Shown: one piece after another, positions 46,696 through 55,323 of the stretch
Numbering within the stretch: position 1 is the stretch's first letter
Layout: each line of letters opens with the position of its first letter
DNA from: Vibrio fluminensis
GTDB taxonomy: Bacteria; Pseudomonadota; Gammaproteobacteria; Enterobacterales; Vibrionaceae
Assembly: GCF_015278125.1 (NCBI RefSeq)
Contig: NZ_JADILO010000013.1
Span: forward strand, 1-64,000
Direction: 5' to 3'
Length of the DNA stretch: 64,000 nt
Translations under genes and position numbers: made by a program
The notes under the pieces: model-generated
Seen by the model: the letters and a program-made list of their open reading frames with translations, nothing else
The model's database searches: none
Told to the model about the DNA's origin: nothing

Positions 46696-47488
46696 TGCGA
46701 CCCAACATACTGCTCCAGTAAAGCCAAAGAGTAAACGAGAGCAACTTGACCGACCTGCGCTAAGACTATCCCTTAGCACCTTGATAATACTGGGATTATG
46801 GCAATTCATCGTCGTGGCGTTTGATATGCCGAGCTTTATCTTACCAGCCCCTATCGATGTCTTACACACCATGATCACGCGCTATCCGGTATTGCTCAAA
46901 CACACTTGGGTGACAGCACAAGAAATCTTGCTCGGCCTTGGGCTTGGTCTAATGATGGGCTTACTGTTTGCCCTACAAATGTTGTTATTTGAGCCCTTAA
47001 GACGCTGGTTACTGCCAATTCTTATCGCCAGCCAAGCAATTCCTGTTTTTGCTATTGCCCCTATATTGATGCTCTGGCTCGGCTATGGCATTGCCTCCAA
47101 AGTCGTCATGGCGGCGATCATTATCTTCTTCCCAGTGACAACTTGCTGTTACGACGGCCTGCGCAATACACCAACGGGTTACCTTGACCTTGGTAAAACC
47201 ATGGGGGCGTCTAAGTGGCAATTGCTGCGTCATATTCAATTGCCAGCCGCTTTGCCGACATTAGCCTCAGGCATTCGCGTTGCAGTGGTCATCGCCCCCA
47301 TTGGAGCTGTGGTTGGGGAGTGGGTTGGCTCAAGTGAAGGGCTAGGCTATCTGATGTTGCAAGCCAATGCGCGGATGATCATCGATGAGATGTTCGCTGC
47401 TTTATTCATTTTGGCCGCCCTATCCATCGCACTCTATTTCACCACCGATAAATTACTAAAAACCGCCATCCCTTGGGAAAACAAATAG
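46682..47488 (+). CDS. thiX: Thiamin-precursor ABC transporter permease
   Basis: A 268-aa membrane subunit with six hydrophobic segments. The EAA loop is in LDLGKTMGASKWQLLRHIQLPAALP (near residue 185, shown in part). It overlaps the ATPase gene by 14 bp; a second start two codons later is also possible. The reading frame runs back to 46634, but that extension overlaps too far. Confidence 0.9.
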   Translation: MTMTDATQHTAPVKPKSKREQLDRPALRLSLSTLIILGLWQFIVVAFDMPSFILPAPIDVLHTMITRYPVLLKHTWVTAQEILLGLGLGLMMGLLFALQMLLFEPLRRWLLPILIASQAIPVFAIAPILMLWLGYGIASKVVMAAIIIFFPVTTCCYDGLRNTPTGYLDLGKTMGASKWQLLRHIQLPAALPTLASGIRVAVVIAPIGAVVGEWVGSSEGLGYLMLQANARMIIDEMFAALFILAALSIALYFTTDKLLKTAIPWENK

Positions 47489-47509
47489 GCGAATTCAAAA
47501 GGAAAAATC

Positions 47510-48463
47510 ATGCTTAAAAACACGCTCGTTCGTATCACGGTTCTACTCACAACACTTGCTAGCAGCCATCATGCGCTGGCTCAGGATAAAGAAATCAGCT
47601 TGATGCTGGATTGGTTTGTAAACCCAAACCATGGCCCAATCGTGATCGCTCATCAAAAAGGCTATTTCAAACAACAAGGTATACAAGTCAATATCTTAGA
47701 GCCAGCGGATCCCACCATGCCCCCTAAGCTCGTTGCTGCTGGCAAAGTCGATATGGCGATTTCATACCAACCAAATTTGACCATTGATGTGGCGGCTGGG
47801 CTGCCTTTGATCCGCTCTGCCACCCTCATCGCGACGCCGCTCAATACGTTAATGGTGCTAGACAATGGCAAAAATAGTGAACTGGCCGATCTAAAAGGCA
47901 AAAAGATCGGCATTGCGATTGCCGGCAACGAAGAGGCCACCATCGGGACAATGCTCGCGCAAGCCAACGTCGCTTATTCTGACGTGGAAATTATTAACGT
48001 AGGCTGGGCTCTCTCTTCATCACTCGCCTCTGGCAAAGTGGACGCTATCTGGGGTGGTTTACGTAACTTTGAAACCAACCAACTAGCATTAGAGGGCTAT
48101 CAAGCAAAAGCATTCTTCCCTGAAGAGCACGGCGTACCTGCCTATGATGAATTAGTGTTTGTCGCCAATGCCAACACCTACGACAAGCAAGCAATTCAAG
48201 CCTTCAACCAAGCCTTAGAGCAAGCAACAACCTACATCGTCAATCACCCTAAGCAATCTTGGCAAGAGTTTGTCGCTTACGCGCCGGACACTCTTAGCAA
48301 TGAGCTGAATCAACGCGCATGGAACGACACCCTCACGCGCTTTGCGCTGCGTCCATCGGCAGTTGATCTAAAACGCTATGACGATTACGCCCAATTTATG
48401 TATGCACAGAAAATCATCACTACCCTACCTAAAGCACAAGATTACGTGCCTAATTTTAACTAA
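47510..48463 (+). CDS. thiY: Thiamin-precursor ABC transporter binding protein
   Basis: A 317-aa periplasmic protein of the NMT1/THI5-like family with a signal peptide to ALA-QDK (residue 24). The motif LMLDWFVNPNHGPIVIAHQKG just after is typical of pyrimidine-binding ThiY. It lies 22 bp after thiX with an AAAGGAA ribosome site. Confidence 0.93.
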   Translation: MLKNTLVRITVLLTTLASSHHALAQDKEISLMLDWFVNPNHGPIVIAHQKGYFKQQGIQVNILEPADPTMPPKLVAAGKVDMAISYQPNLTIDVAAGLPLIRSATLIATPLNTLMVLDNGKNSELADLKGKKIGIAIAGNEEATIGTMLAQANVAYSDVEIINVGWALSSSLASGKVDAIWGGLRNFETNQLALEGYQAKAFFPEEHGVPAYDELVFVANANTYDKQAIQAFNQALEQATTYIVNHPKQSWQEFVAYAPDTLSNELNQRAWNDTLTRFALRPSAVDLKRYDDYAQFMYAQKIITTLPKAQDYVPNFN

Positions 48464-48479
48464 TAGAGGCTCATTCATC

Positions 48480-49151
48480 ATGCATTACCAAGATTTAATT
48501 AACGCTTGTCGACAAGATTGGCAGCAATACACCGAACATGATTTTGTCCAACAGCTAGCGCGTGGAAACTTAGATCAGGCCTGCTTTCTTCACTATCTCA
48601 AACAGGACTTCTTATTCCTCAAACAGTATGCTCGCGCCTACGCGCTGGCAATTTACAAAGCTCGTACCTTGGATGACATGCGTCGCGCACTGCCAAGTGT
48701 CCATGCCCTACTCGACTCAGAAATCGCTCACCATGTAAGTTATTGCGAACAATGGGGGTTAACGGAAGCAGATCTTGAAAACGAAGCTGAAGATTTTGGC
48801 ACCGTTGCCTACACACGTTATGTGCTCGATGCTGGAATGAGTGGGGACCTAGTCGATCTCTACGCCGCACTCGCGCCTTGCTCAATTGGTTATGCGACTA
48901 TTGGCAAACTTTTATTGGACGATCCAAACACTCTAATCGAAGGGAACCCTTACGCCAGTTGGATCTTGCTATACGGAAGGGATGAATTCCAAACCGGAGT
49001 TGCCTCAGGAGCTGAACACTTCAACCAGCTACTCGCCGAAATAGACATTGATAGCACCCGTGGGCAAAACCTCATCCATGTATTTAAAACCGCGACTCGT
49101 ATGGAAATTGCCTTTTGGCAACAAGGGCTTGATGCCCATTTAGTAAAATAG
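48480..49151 (+). CDS. tenA: Aminopyrimidine aminohydrolase / thiaminase II
   Basis: Hydrolyses the aminopyrimidine of degraded thiamin to HMP, a salvage reaction. The 223-aa helical protein carries FLHYLKQDFLFLKQYARAYA (near residue 45), the catalytic Cys in LAPCSIGYATIG (near residue 135) and a Glu near the C-terminus (MEIAFWQQGLD). The frame extends upstream to 48378, but the ATG at 48480 with AGAGG upstream is the family start. With ThiXYZ it gives uptake and recycling of broken thiamin. Confidence 0.94.
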   Translation: MHYQDLINACRQDWQQYTEHDFVQQLARGNLDQACFLHYLKQDFLFLKQYARAYALAIYKARTLDDMRRALPSVHALLDSEIAHHVSYCEQWGLTEADLENEAEDFGTVAYTRYVLDAGMSGDLVDLYAALAPCSIGYATIGKLLLDDPNTLIEGNPYASWILLYGRDEFQTGVASGAEHFNQLLAEIDIDSTRGQNLIHVFKTATRMEIAFWQQGLDAHLVK

Positions 49152-49160
49152 GAAGCAGCC

Positions 49161-49961
49161 ATGTTAATCGAACAAATCTCGCAAGCACTCAATGCCGTTC
49201 GCCAGCAAAAACCGCTGGTGGTCAATATCACCAATTACGTAGTAATGAACAACACGGCCAATGCATTACTGGCGATAGGCGCTTCTCCGATAATGGCGCA
49301 TTCAAAACAGGAGATGGCAGAAATGCTCTCTTTCGCTGGTGCATTGGTGATCAATATCGGCACTCTCGACAGTATTTGGACACCAAGAATGGCGTTTGCG
49401 GTTGAGCAAGCCAATGCCAACAACAAAATCGTCGTACTCGACCCTGTGGGCTGTGGTGCCAGTAGCTTAAGAACGGAAACATCACGTCAAATTGCTCGCT
49501 TAGCGGATCGTCTGATCATTCGTGGTAACGCATCGGAAATTATCGCTCTAGCCGGCGAACAAGCACAAAGCAAAGGGGTAGATGCACTCGATAGTAGCGA
49601 CGCCGCGCTCGGCGCTGCCCACTTCTTAGTCAAAGAATATGGAGCCAACGTAGTAATTTCAGGTGAGACGGATTACATCGTTAGCGATAAGCGCACTGTA
49701 AAGCTCTCTAACGGGCATGAAATCATGCCATATGTCACTGGGATGGGTTGCACGCTAACCGCGCTTACAGGTGCATTTGCGGCGATTGGTGATACTACAG
49801 GATTAGCCGCGGCGGCAGTGCTAGGGGTCGCGGGTGAAATCGCCGCAGAACAAGCAACGGGACCAGGAAGTCTACAAGTGACGCTGCTCGATACACTTTA
49901 TCAACTTGATGAAGCTCGCTTAGTTGCGCGCCTAAAACTGCAAGTAAGTGAACACGCTTAA
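49161..49961 (+). CDS. thiM: Hydroxyethylthiazole kinase
   Basis: Phosphorylates the salvaged thiazole alcohol. The 266-aa protein has [26 protein letters not shown] (shown in part), [15 protein letters not shown] and the catalytic [15 protein letters not shown] motif near residue 195. It lies 9 bp after tenA. Confidence 0.96.
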   Translation: MLIEQISQALNAVRQQKPLVVNITNYVVMNNTANALLAIGASPIMAHSKQEMAEMLSFAGALVINIGTLDSIWTPRMAFAVEQANANNKIVVLDPVGCGASSLRTETSRQIARLADRLIIRGNASEIIALAGEQAQSKGVDALDSSDAALGAAHFLVKEYGANVVISGETDYIVSDKRTVKLSNGHEIMPYVTGMGCTLTALTGAFAAIGDTTGLAAAAVLGVAGEIAAEQATGPGSLQVTLLDTLYQLDEARLVARLKLQVSEHA

Positions 49962-50016
49962 TTCATGATACACAACTCCCCTGTTCAACCTGAGCAGGGG
50001 AACAATAGGAAGCCTA

Positions 50017-50628
50017 ATGAATCCTTATCGTTTATATCTAGTTACCGATGATCAACAGGACTTAGCCACGCTCTTACGTGTCGTAGAGCAAGCCGTCGAA
50101 GGCGGCGTGACTATGGTTCAAGTGCGCGAAAAACATGGTGATGTACGTGCCTTTATCGAACGAGCCATGGCAGTAAAGCAAATACTGCAAGGCACTGGCG
50201 TGCCGCTGATCATTAATGACCGAGTTGATGTCGCATTGGCCGTTGATGCCGATGGCGTTCACCTAGGACAAAGCGATCTCCCCGCAAGGATCGCGCGTAA
50301 ACTGATTGGACCGGATAAGATCTTAGGCTTGTCGATCGAAAATGAAGATCAACTCAATGTCGCCGATCAACTCCCCATTGACTATATCGGCTTAAGTGCG
50401 ATCTTTGCGACACCAACCAAGACGAATACCCAGAAACATTGGGGGCTCGCGGGTTTGGAGCTTGCACTTAGCAAAACGCGATTGCCTATCGTGGCTATTG
50501 GGGGAATTAATCGCGCCAATATTCCTCAACTTAGTGCAACAGGTGTTGATGGACTTGCGCTGGTTTCAGCCATAAGTCACGCAGAAGATCCAAAGTTAGC
50601 CGCTCAGGAGCTGTTGGCGTTAATGTGA
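50017..50628 (+). CDS. thiE: Thiamin-phosphate synthase
   Basis: Joins HMP-PP and thiazole phosphate to make thiamin phosphate. The 203-aa TIM-barrel protein shows YLVTDDQQDL, MVQVREKHGD, LIINDRVDVALAVDADGVHLGQ (shown in part) and the pyrophosphate motif VAIGGINRANIP. It is the last gene of the operon. No thiC or thiG is present, so this operon is a salvage route. Confidence 0.95.
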   Translation: MNPYRLYLVTDDQQDLATLLRVVEQAVEGGVTMVQVREKHGDVRAFIERAMAVKQILQGTGVPLIINDRVDVALAVDADGVHLGQSDLPARIARKLIGPDKILGLSIENEDQLNVADQLPIDYIGLSAIFATPTKTNTQKHWGLAGLELALSKTRLPIVAIGGINRANIPQLSATGVDGLALVSAISHAEDPKLAAQELLALM

Positions 50629-50661
50629 TGATAACGGAAAAACAATCAGCAAAATTTGGAC

Positions 50662-50689
50662 AAAAAAAAGCGAGTTCATAAGAACTCGC
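50662..50689 (-). terminator. Terminator downstream of rctB
   Basis: On the minus strand, GCGAGTTC, TTAT, GAACTCGC followed by eight T. It lies about 190 bp beyond the rctB stop and 35-60 bp after thiE, with the T-tract only on the minus side. Confidence 0.8.
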
Positions 50690-50875
50690 GAACAATTCAG
50701 AATGAATGTAACAATATGAGCCAATCTATAGGATAGGAACTATCCTTAAATTTCATCAGAAAGGACAAAAGGTGTTGTCTATTCGTGATTAATCATAGCG
50801 TTTGGCTCATTTCCATTGTCAGTACTCTGTCAGCGTAGTGTAGTAAAATTGTTCATTTACCACTCAACTTCTCAA

Positions 50876-52846
50876 TCAGATCGCGACCTCATCAAGCGCT
50901 CGGAATACCGACTCATCAAGATGACCATCCATCACTTGTTTACACACTTTACGCCTTACCGCTAACCCGGCAATCAAACGCTCGATCGATAAATGTTTAT
51001 TGCTACTTTGCGTATTGTACAACTCAACCATCTTACTCAGCGTCTCATATGGGATCGGATCTTCTCCCACTCTCAACCAGTCAAGCTTGTCAACGAGCTC
51101 TAGACACTCTTCACGGATAGATCCTTGGGAATGCCCTGTCATAGCTGCTAAAGCCGCTATACTGCGCTCTAGGGCCTCCTCAGAGGTATACTTCGATAGG
51201 GTTATCGTAATTTCGTCTGCGTTAATCTCGACTAAGTGCTTTTTTTGCTTCACTCGACGGCCTAAATTGCCCTTTGGTGAGCGCTCTTTGCGCTGAATAG
51301 GTTCAAACTCACCGTCAATGATTTGCGAAAGCTCATCCAGCTGTTGTCTCGTCACCATCTCATTACGCAATGGGTTAGGCAGTGTTGGCGCCATGTTCCG
51401 TTTACCAGCGTTGGTAGTACGAGCTCGCGAATAACGCAGAACCTCCTCGACGTCGCATTTAATGTCGACTTGATAATCCGTGATCTTGTTTTTCTCAGCA
51501 ATGGCCGAGATCGTCAAATGGTAACCCCATAGGTTCACGACAAAAAGATCATCCGCCCCTTTACCATCAGACAGACGCTTTAGTTCTCGGATCAGATCCA
51601 TCGAAAAACGTCGCCATTCGATATTACGAGCTAACTTCTGATTTAATTCGCTCAAAAGCATGACGTCCGTATGACGACGTGACATACGGCTACGGAAGTA
51701 GCTGTAAAGTTGGAATACCAATGTATGCTGTTTCAAGATTTCAGGTGGAAACAAGAAGAAATAATCTCTTGTCAGCAGCTCTTCATAAAACGATGGTTCC
51801 CAAACCAGAATATACAAATTTGGTTTGATACGAATCTCGCCGTCAGCCCCCTCAGTAGGCGCCTCTTCCGATGCCGTAATGGTTCGAGCGATAAAACGGA
51901 AACGATCGCTTTTAAAGCCTTCAGGCATATTTTCACTCAACCAACGCCCGGTCAATTCATGAAGTTGAAAATCGGTAAATTCGATACGATCGATACTGTC
52001 ACGAATCGAGTCTCGTGCCGGTCCACTGTCCTTTTTGCCGCGTAACGACAGAATGTCCGTGATGTAGAGTGGCGTCTTGTTTGGCGTTTGCTTAGCATCC
52101 AGCTGATACTGGTGTTGATGGTGATCATGGTACTGCACAGTTAGAGTAAACAATGCAAACAGAGTCATCAGATCATCAACGGTCATAATATTTTTAGATG
52201 ATCGTGTTTCGATCACTGCACGCGTTCCAGAGATCGAAACCATCGACTTTTGATAGTTTTTACGGGTTCTTGGGGGTGCCAACGCTTGATCGATAATACC
52301 CGCCCAATTTGTAGGAGAGACGACAAACTGATCCGCTTCATCTTTCATCGCTGGTGGCGTATTCAAGCCATATTCATTTAAAAGTCGTTTATTAACTTGA
52401 GTCTGAGCCAGTGCTTTCGAGCGCTTCTTCTTCTCGGTTTGTTTAACGCTTTCAGTTACCAAGCTCGTTGCACCTAATGCTGAGATAAGTTTATTAGGGT
52501 TTACAAACTTATGCAGCATGGTTTTACCAGCTAAACCTTCTTCGAACTTTACGGGGATTTGGTCAAACAAACCGACATTTACAGCGGCACGCAAACGTTG
52601 CTGAATAGCAGCTCGAGTAATTTGTCCATCCGTCGCTTCAATCAATTCTGTGGTTGAGACAAGTCCATCTTTACTGCGAAAACCTCGTAAAGAGATTAAG
52701 TTGAGTAATTCAACGATGCTTTTGGTTACGCCTTTGAAATGCTGGTATTGCTCGATCCAGTCTACGGCTGCTTCAGACACTTCAAAGAGATGTCCATCTT
52801 TATGACTGCGTGGCGCTTTGATCAGTATTTTTTCTTCAGAACTCAT
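50876..52846 (-). CDS. rctB: Chromosome II replication initiator RctB
   Basis: The initiator specific to the second chromosome of Vibrionaceae; it binds iterons and 39-mers at oriCII and melts the origin. The 656-aa length matches the 658-aa V. cholerae protein. The sequence start MSSEEK, the KAPRSHKDGHLFEVSEAAVDW block and the LINLISLRGFRSKDGLVSTTELI-like N-terminal winged helix (residues 60-110) match what I recall of RctB, as does the basic central region around residues 180-250. It is divergent from parA2 across a 1.25-kb origin region. RctB represses its own promoter in V. cholerae; an AATATCGATATT palindrome sits 27-38 bp upstream of this start. Confidence 0.98.
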   Translation of the reverse strand: MSSEEKILIKAPRSHKDGHLFEVSEAAVDWIEQYQHFKGVTKSIVELLNLISLRGFRSKDGLVSTTELIEATDGQITRAAIQQRLRAAVNVGLFDQIPVKFEEGLAGKTMLHKFVNPNKLISALGATSLVTESVKQTEKKKRSKALAQTQVNKRLLNEYGLNTPPAMKDEADQFVVSPTNWAGIIDQALAPPRTRKNYQKSMVSISGTRAVIETRSSKNIMTVDDLMTLFALFTLTVQYHDHHQHQYQLDAKQTPNKTPLYITDILSLRGKKDSGPARDSIRDSIDRIEFTDFQLHELTGRWLSENMPEGFKSDRFRFIARTITASEEAPTEGADGEIRIKPNLYILVWEPSFYEELLTRDYFFLFPPEILKQHTLVFQLYSYFRSRMSRRHTDVMLLSELNQKLARNIEWRRFSMDLIRELKRLSDGKGADDLFVVNLWGYHLTISAIAEKNKITDYQVDIKCDVEEVLRYSRARTTNAGKRNMAPTLPNPLRNEMVTRQQLDELSQIIDGEFEPIQRKERSPKGNLGRRVKQKKHLVEINADEITITLSKYTSEEALERSIAALAAMTGHSQGSIREECLELVDKLDWLRVGEDPIPYETLSKMVELYNTQSSNKHLSIERLIAGLAVRRKVCKQVMDGHLDESVFRALDEVAI

Positions 52847-53053
52847 TCTTGGATCCGTGTCACATAAGCCGTAATATCGATATTGTTCCCGAAGAATAAA
52901 GAAAAAAAGATCATAAATAAAGAAAAAACTTATTGTTCTTTTAAACTGATCTTTCTGATTATATTGATCTAAATTGATTATATGATCTATTGATCTGATT
53001 GAGATTTTGCTCGTAACTAACTGAAAGTAAAGTTGTATTTTTTTTGGCTTGTG

Positions 53054-53179
53054 AAAGCATGATCATGACTTTAACGAAAACATGATCATCGTTTGAATGA
53101 AAGCATGATCAAAAAGATAAGAAACGATGATCATGAAAACTAAGAAACAATGATCAACGATGCTCTCGAAGCATGATCA
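53054..53179 (+). repeat. Array of six RctB iterons
   Basis: Six direct repeats of the type AAAGCATGATCA start at 53054, 53077, 53100, 53122, 53145 and 53168, with spacings of 23, 23, 22, 23 and 23 bp. All contain a Dam site (GATC). Two-turn helical phasing and copy number equal those of the V. cholerae 12-mer array. Confidence 0.93.
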
Positions 53180-53194
53180 TCAAAGTTGCACACC

Positions 53195-53203
53195 TTATCC
53201 ACA
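53195..53203 (+). promoter_or_regulatory. DnaA box in oriCII
   Basis: TTATCCACA is a perfect consensus DnaA box, 16 bp after the last iteron of the array. Confidence 0.92.
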
Positions 53204-53267
53204 GGGGGATCGTTGTACTTCGCTGCGAAATGGTTGCCTTACCTTATTTGGAAGAGGAAATTCCCGT

Positions 53268-53280
53268 AACAATGATCAAG
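53268..53280 (+). repeat. Regulatory iteron 1
   Basis: AACAATGATCAAG, a single iteron-like copy outside the phased array. Confidence 0.7.
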
Positions 53281-53388
53281 GTAAGCTCGCATTCTACTGA
53301 TTTCTCGAGCGAGCTTCATTGATTTTCCTATTAAAAATTCAATTTGAATAGAAAAAAGCATGTTTTCGGTGATGGGAAAGGAATAATG

Positions 53389-53400
53389 AAAGCATGATCA
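53389..53400 (+). repeat. Regulatory iteron 2
   Basis: AAAGCATGATCA, identical to array copies, in the inc-type region. Confidence 0.8.
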
Positions 53401-53497
53401 AGGAATTTTGTGTTTATCCGCGTTATTACCACTGTCTCACCGATTTACACCCGTTCTGGACTCTATTATCCGCAAAGCTAGTGTTCATCTACATTTC

Positions 53498-53538
53498 ACC
53501 GTAAATTAAGCTCGAATTTACATGCTTCCGGAGCGATG
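53498..53538 (+). repeat. Candidate 39-mer regulatory element, copy 1
   Basis: It begins ACCGTAAATTA and has TTCCGG exactly 28 bp after its start. The second copy at 53800 has the same blocks at the same spacing. In V. cholerae, 39-mers bind RctB and inhibit initiation. Confidence 0.65.
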
Positions 53539-53542
53539 ACTT

Positions 53543-53554
53543 CCTTGATCATTG
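53543..53554 (-). repeat. Regulatory iteron 3 (inverted)
   Basis: The complement reads AATGATCAAGG. It lies directly after the first 39-mer-like element. Confidence 0.65.
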
Positions 53555-53613
53555 ATCCAACCGTTGATCGCCTATCCCTTCGCATGGTAAATCGCTGTTT
53601 AATGGATAATTTG

Positions 53614-53626
53614 CCTTGATCATTTT
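53614..53626 (-). repeat. Regulatory iteron 4 (inverted)
   Basis: The complement reads AAAATGATCAAGG. Confidence 0.65.
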
Positions 53627-53649
53627 TCCATAAACGTGTTTTTACCCCG

Positions 53650-53685
53650 AAAGCATGATCATGTAGCTCACCTTGATCATGCTTT
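53650..53685. repeat. Inverted pair of iterons
   Basis: AAAGCATGATCA at 53650-53661 and its inverse TGATCATGCTTT at 53674-53685 form a large inverted repeat with a 12-bp spacer. Confidence 0.8.
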
Positions 53686-53799
53686 CAGAGTTATAAATAT
53701 GATATATCGTTCGATTTCCTTAATGTCGCCATCGTTTTCTTAAACTCTATTGTAAAACCTTAATTTCCGCATGAAATTTGATAAATTGATTTGACACTG

Positions 53800-53840
53800 A
53801 CCGTAAATTACAACGATATTCTAATCGTTCCGGTGAGATT
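53800..53840 (+). repeat. Candidate 39-mer regulatory element, copy 2
   Basis: ACCGTAAATTA followed at 28 bp by TTCCGGTG, the same architecture as copy 1. It ends 28 bp before the parS2 site. Confidence 0.65.
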
Positions 53841-53867
53841 GGATAAAACATATCCAAATGGTCATAT

Positions 53868-53880
53868 TTTACATTGTAAA
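53868..53880. promoter_or_regulatory. parS2 site in the origin region
   Basis: TTTACATTGTAAA, an exact match to the parS2 consensus, between the second 39-mer-like element and parA2. It corresponds in place to parS2-B of V. cholerae, which also affects RctB control. Confidence 0.85.
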
Positions 53881-54099
53881 TTAGTGACGCTGTAACACTT
53901 GAATTCTATTCAACTTTTCGAGGAATTAACCACAGAATAATTGGCGAAATTTTGACTAATTTGTCTCAAAAATCATTTAAAGGCTATATTTGTCTCAAAT
54001 TAATGTGATGCTTGTCGATAGGAGCTTGTTCACCTTTTTATTGTAAAAAGCATTAAGTGCTGTACAATAGCGGTAGGTTATTAATAACGGAATTTGGCG

Positions 54100-55317
54100 A
54101 TGAAAAGAGAACAAACTATTGAGAATCTCATTCAGCTAGCAGAACAAACAGCGCAGGTTCAAGCAGACCGTATTGAGATTGTGTTGGAAGAACGAAGTGA
54201 TGAACATTTTCCACCAATGTCAAAAGCTTTGATGGAAACCCGTTCTGGTTTGACTCGTCGTAAATTGGATGAAGCGATCAGTAAGTTGGAAGCAGAAGGT
54301 CACCAATTTACTAAAAACAATGCCAACCACTATTCAATTTCACTGCAAGAAGCGCATATGTTGATGGACGCAGCTGGCGTACCAAAGTTTTATGAACGTA
54401 AAAAGCATGCAGTGAATAAACCATGGATTATCAACGTACAGAACCAAAAAGGTGGTACTGGTAAATCTATGACGGCAGTACATTTAGCGGCTTGCCTAGC
54501 ACTAAATTTAGATAAGCGTTACCGTATCTGCCTTATTGACTTAGACCCGCAAGGTTCATTGCGTCTATTCTTGAATCCACAAATTAGCGTGACGGACCAT
54601 GACAACATCTATTCAGCGGTTGACGTGATGTTAGAAAACGTTCCGGAAGGAGTGGAGATCACGAAGGATTTCTTGCACAAAAATGTGCTTTTGCCAACGC
54701 AATACCCGAACCTTAAAACGGTTTCTGCATTCCCAGAAGATGCGATGTTTAACGCAGAAGCGTGGCAAAATCTATCGCAGAACCAATCATTAGATATTGT
54801 TAAGCTTCTTAAAGAAAAATTGATCGATAAAATTGCTGACGATTTCGATGTGATTATGATTGATACCGGTCCGCACGTAGATCCTCTGGTATGGAATGCG
54901 ATGTATGCGTCTAACGCTCTGCTGATCCCATGTGCTGCTAAGCGTCTTGACTGGGCATCAACGGTAAACTTCTTCCAACATCTTCCGACAGTTTACGAAA
55001 TGTTCCCAGAAGATTGGAAAGGGTTGGAATTCGTGCGTCTAATGCCAACGATGTTTGAAGACGATAATAAGAAACAGGTGTCGGTATTAACAGAAATGAA
55101 CTATCTGCTTGGTGACCAAGTTATGATGGCGACAATCCCACGTAGTCGCGCATTTGAAACCTGTGCCGATACGTACAGCACTGTTTTTGATTTAACAACC
55201 GGTGACTTTGAAGGGGGTAAAAAAACCCTAGCAACAGCGCAAGATGCGGTACAAAAAAGCGCATTGGAACTTGAGCGTGTGCTGCACAGTCATTGGAATT
55301 CACTAAACCAAGGGTAA
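54100..55317 (+). CDS. parA2: Chromosome II partition ATPase ParA2
   Basis: Walker-type ATPase that, with ParB2 and parS2, segregates chromosome II origins. The 405-aa protein has an N-terminal HTH domain (MKREQTIENLIQLAEQ and the following helices) and the deviant Walker A QNQKGGTGKSMTAVH near residue 115, then DLDPQGSLRLFL and IDTGPHVDPL. The N-terminal HTH marks the type Ib plasmid-like class. I use the ATG at 54100, which gives the MKREQ start known for the V. cholerae protein; an in-frame TTG two codons upstream exists. Confidence 0.97.
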   Translation: MKREQTIENLIQLAEQTAQVQADRIEIVLEERSDEHFPPMSKALMETRSGLTRRKLDEAISKLEAEGHQFTKNNANHYSISLQEAHMLMDAAGVPKFYERKKHAVNKPWIINVQNQKGGTGKSMTAVHLAACLALNLDKRYRICLIDLDPQGSLRLFLNPQISVTDHDNIYSAVDVMLENVPEGVEITKDFLHKNVLLPTQYPNLKTVSAFPEDAMFNAEAWQNLSQNQSLDIVKLLKEKLIDKIADDFDVIMIDTGPHVDPLVWNAMYASNALLIPCAAKRLDWASTVNFFQHLPTVYEMFPEDWKGLEFVRLMPTMFEDDNKKQVSVLTEMNYLLGDQVMMATIPRSRAFETCADTYSTVFDLTTGDFEGGKKTLATAQDAVQKSALELERVLHSHWNSLNQG

Positions 55318-55323
55318 TTACTC

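Larger units (their letters stand above)
52847..53700. other. Chromosome II replication origin (oriCII) and incompatibility region
   Basis: The non-coding stretch between rctB and parA2 carries in order: an AT-rich segment (about 52900-53050) with five GATC sites, at 52909, 52948, 52966, 52984 and 52992, that is the likely unwinding element; six phased iterons; a DnaA box; and, beyond it, regulatory iterons and the first of two 39-mer-like elements. The second 39-mer-like element and a parS2 site lie farther on, at 53800-53880. This order matches the characterised V. cholerae oriCII. There is no protein-coding gene. Confidence 0.93.
53700..54099. other. parA2 promoter and rctA-like region
   Basis: A 400-bp non-coding stretch with the second 39-mer-like element and a parS2 site, leading into the parA2 start. 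V. cholerae makes an untranslated RNA (rctA) from the equivalent place. I see no protein-coding frame. Confidence 0.6.

Noticed and set aside
50731..50745. GGATAG-GAA-CTATCC hairpin after thiE.
   Set aside because: Short 6-bp stem with only a weak downstream T-rich run; thiE termination here is possible but unsupported.
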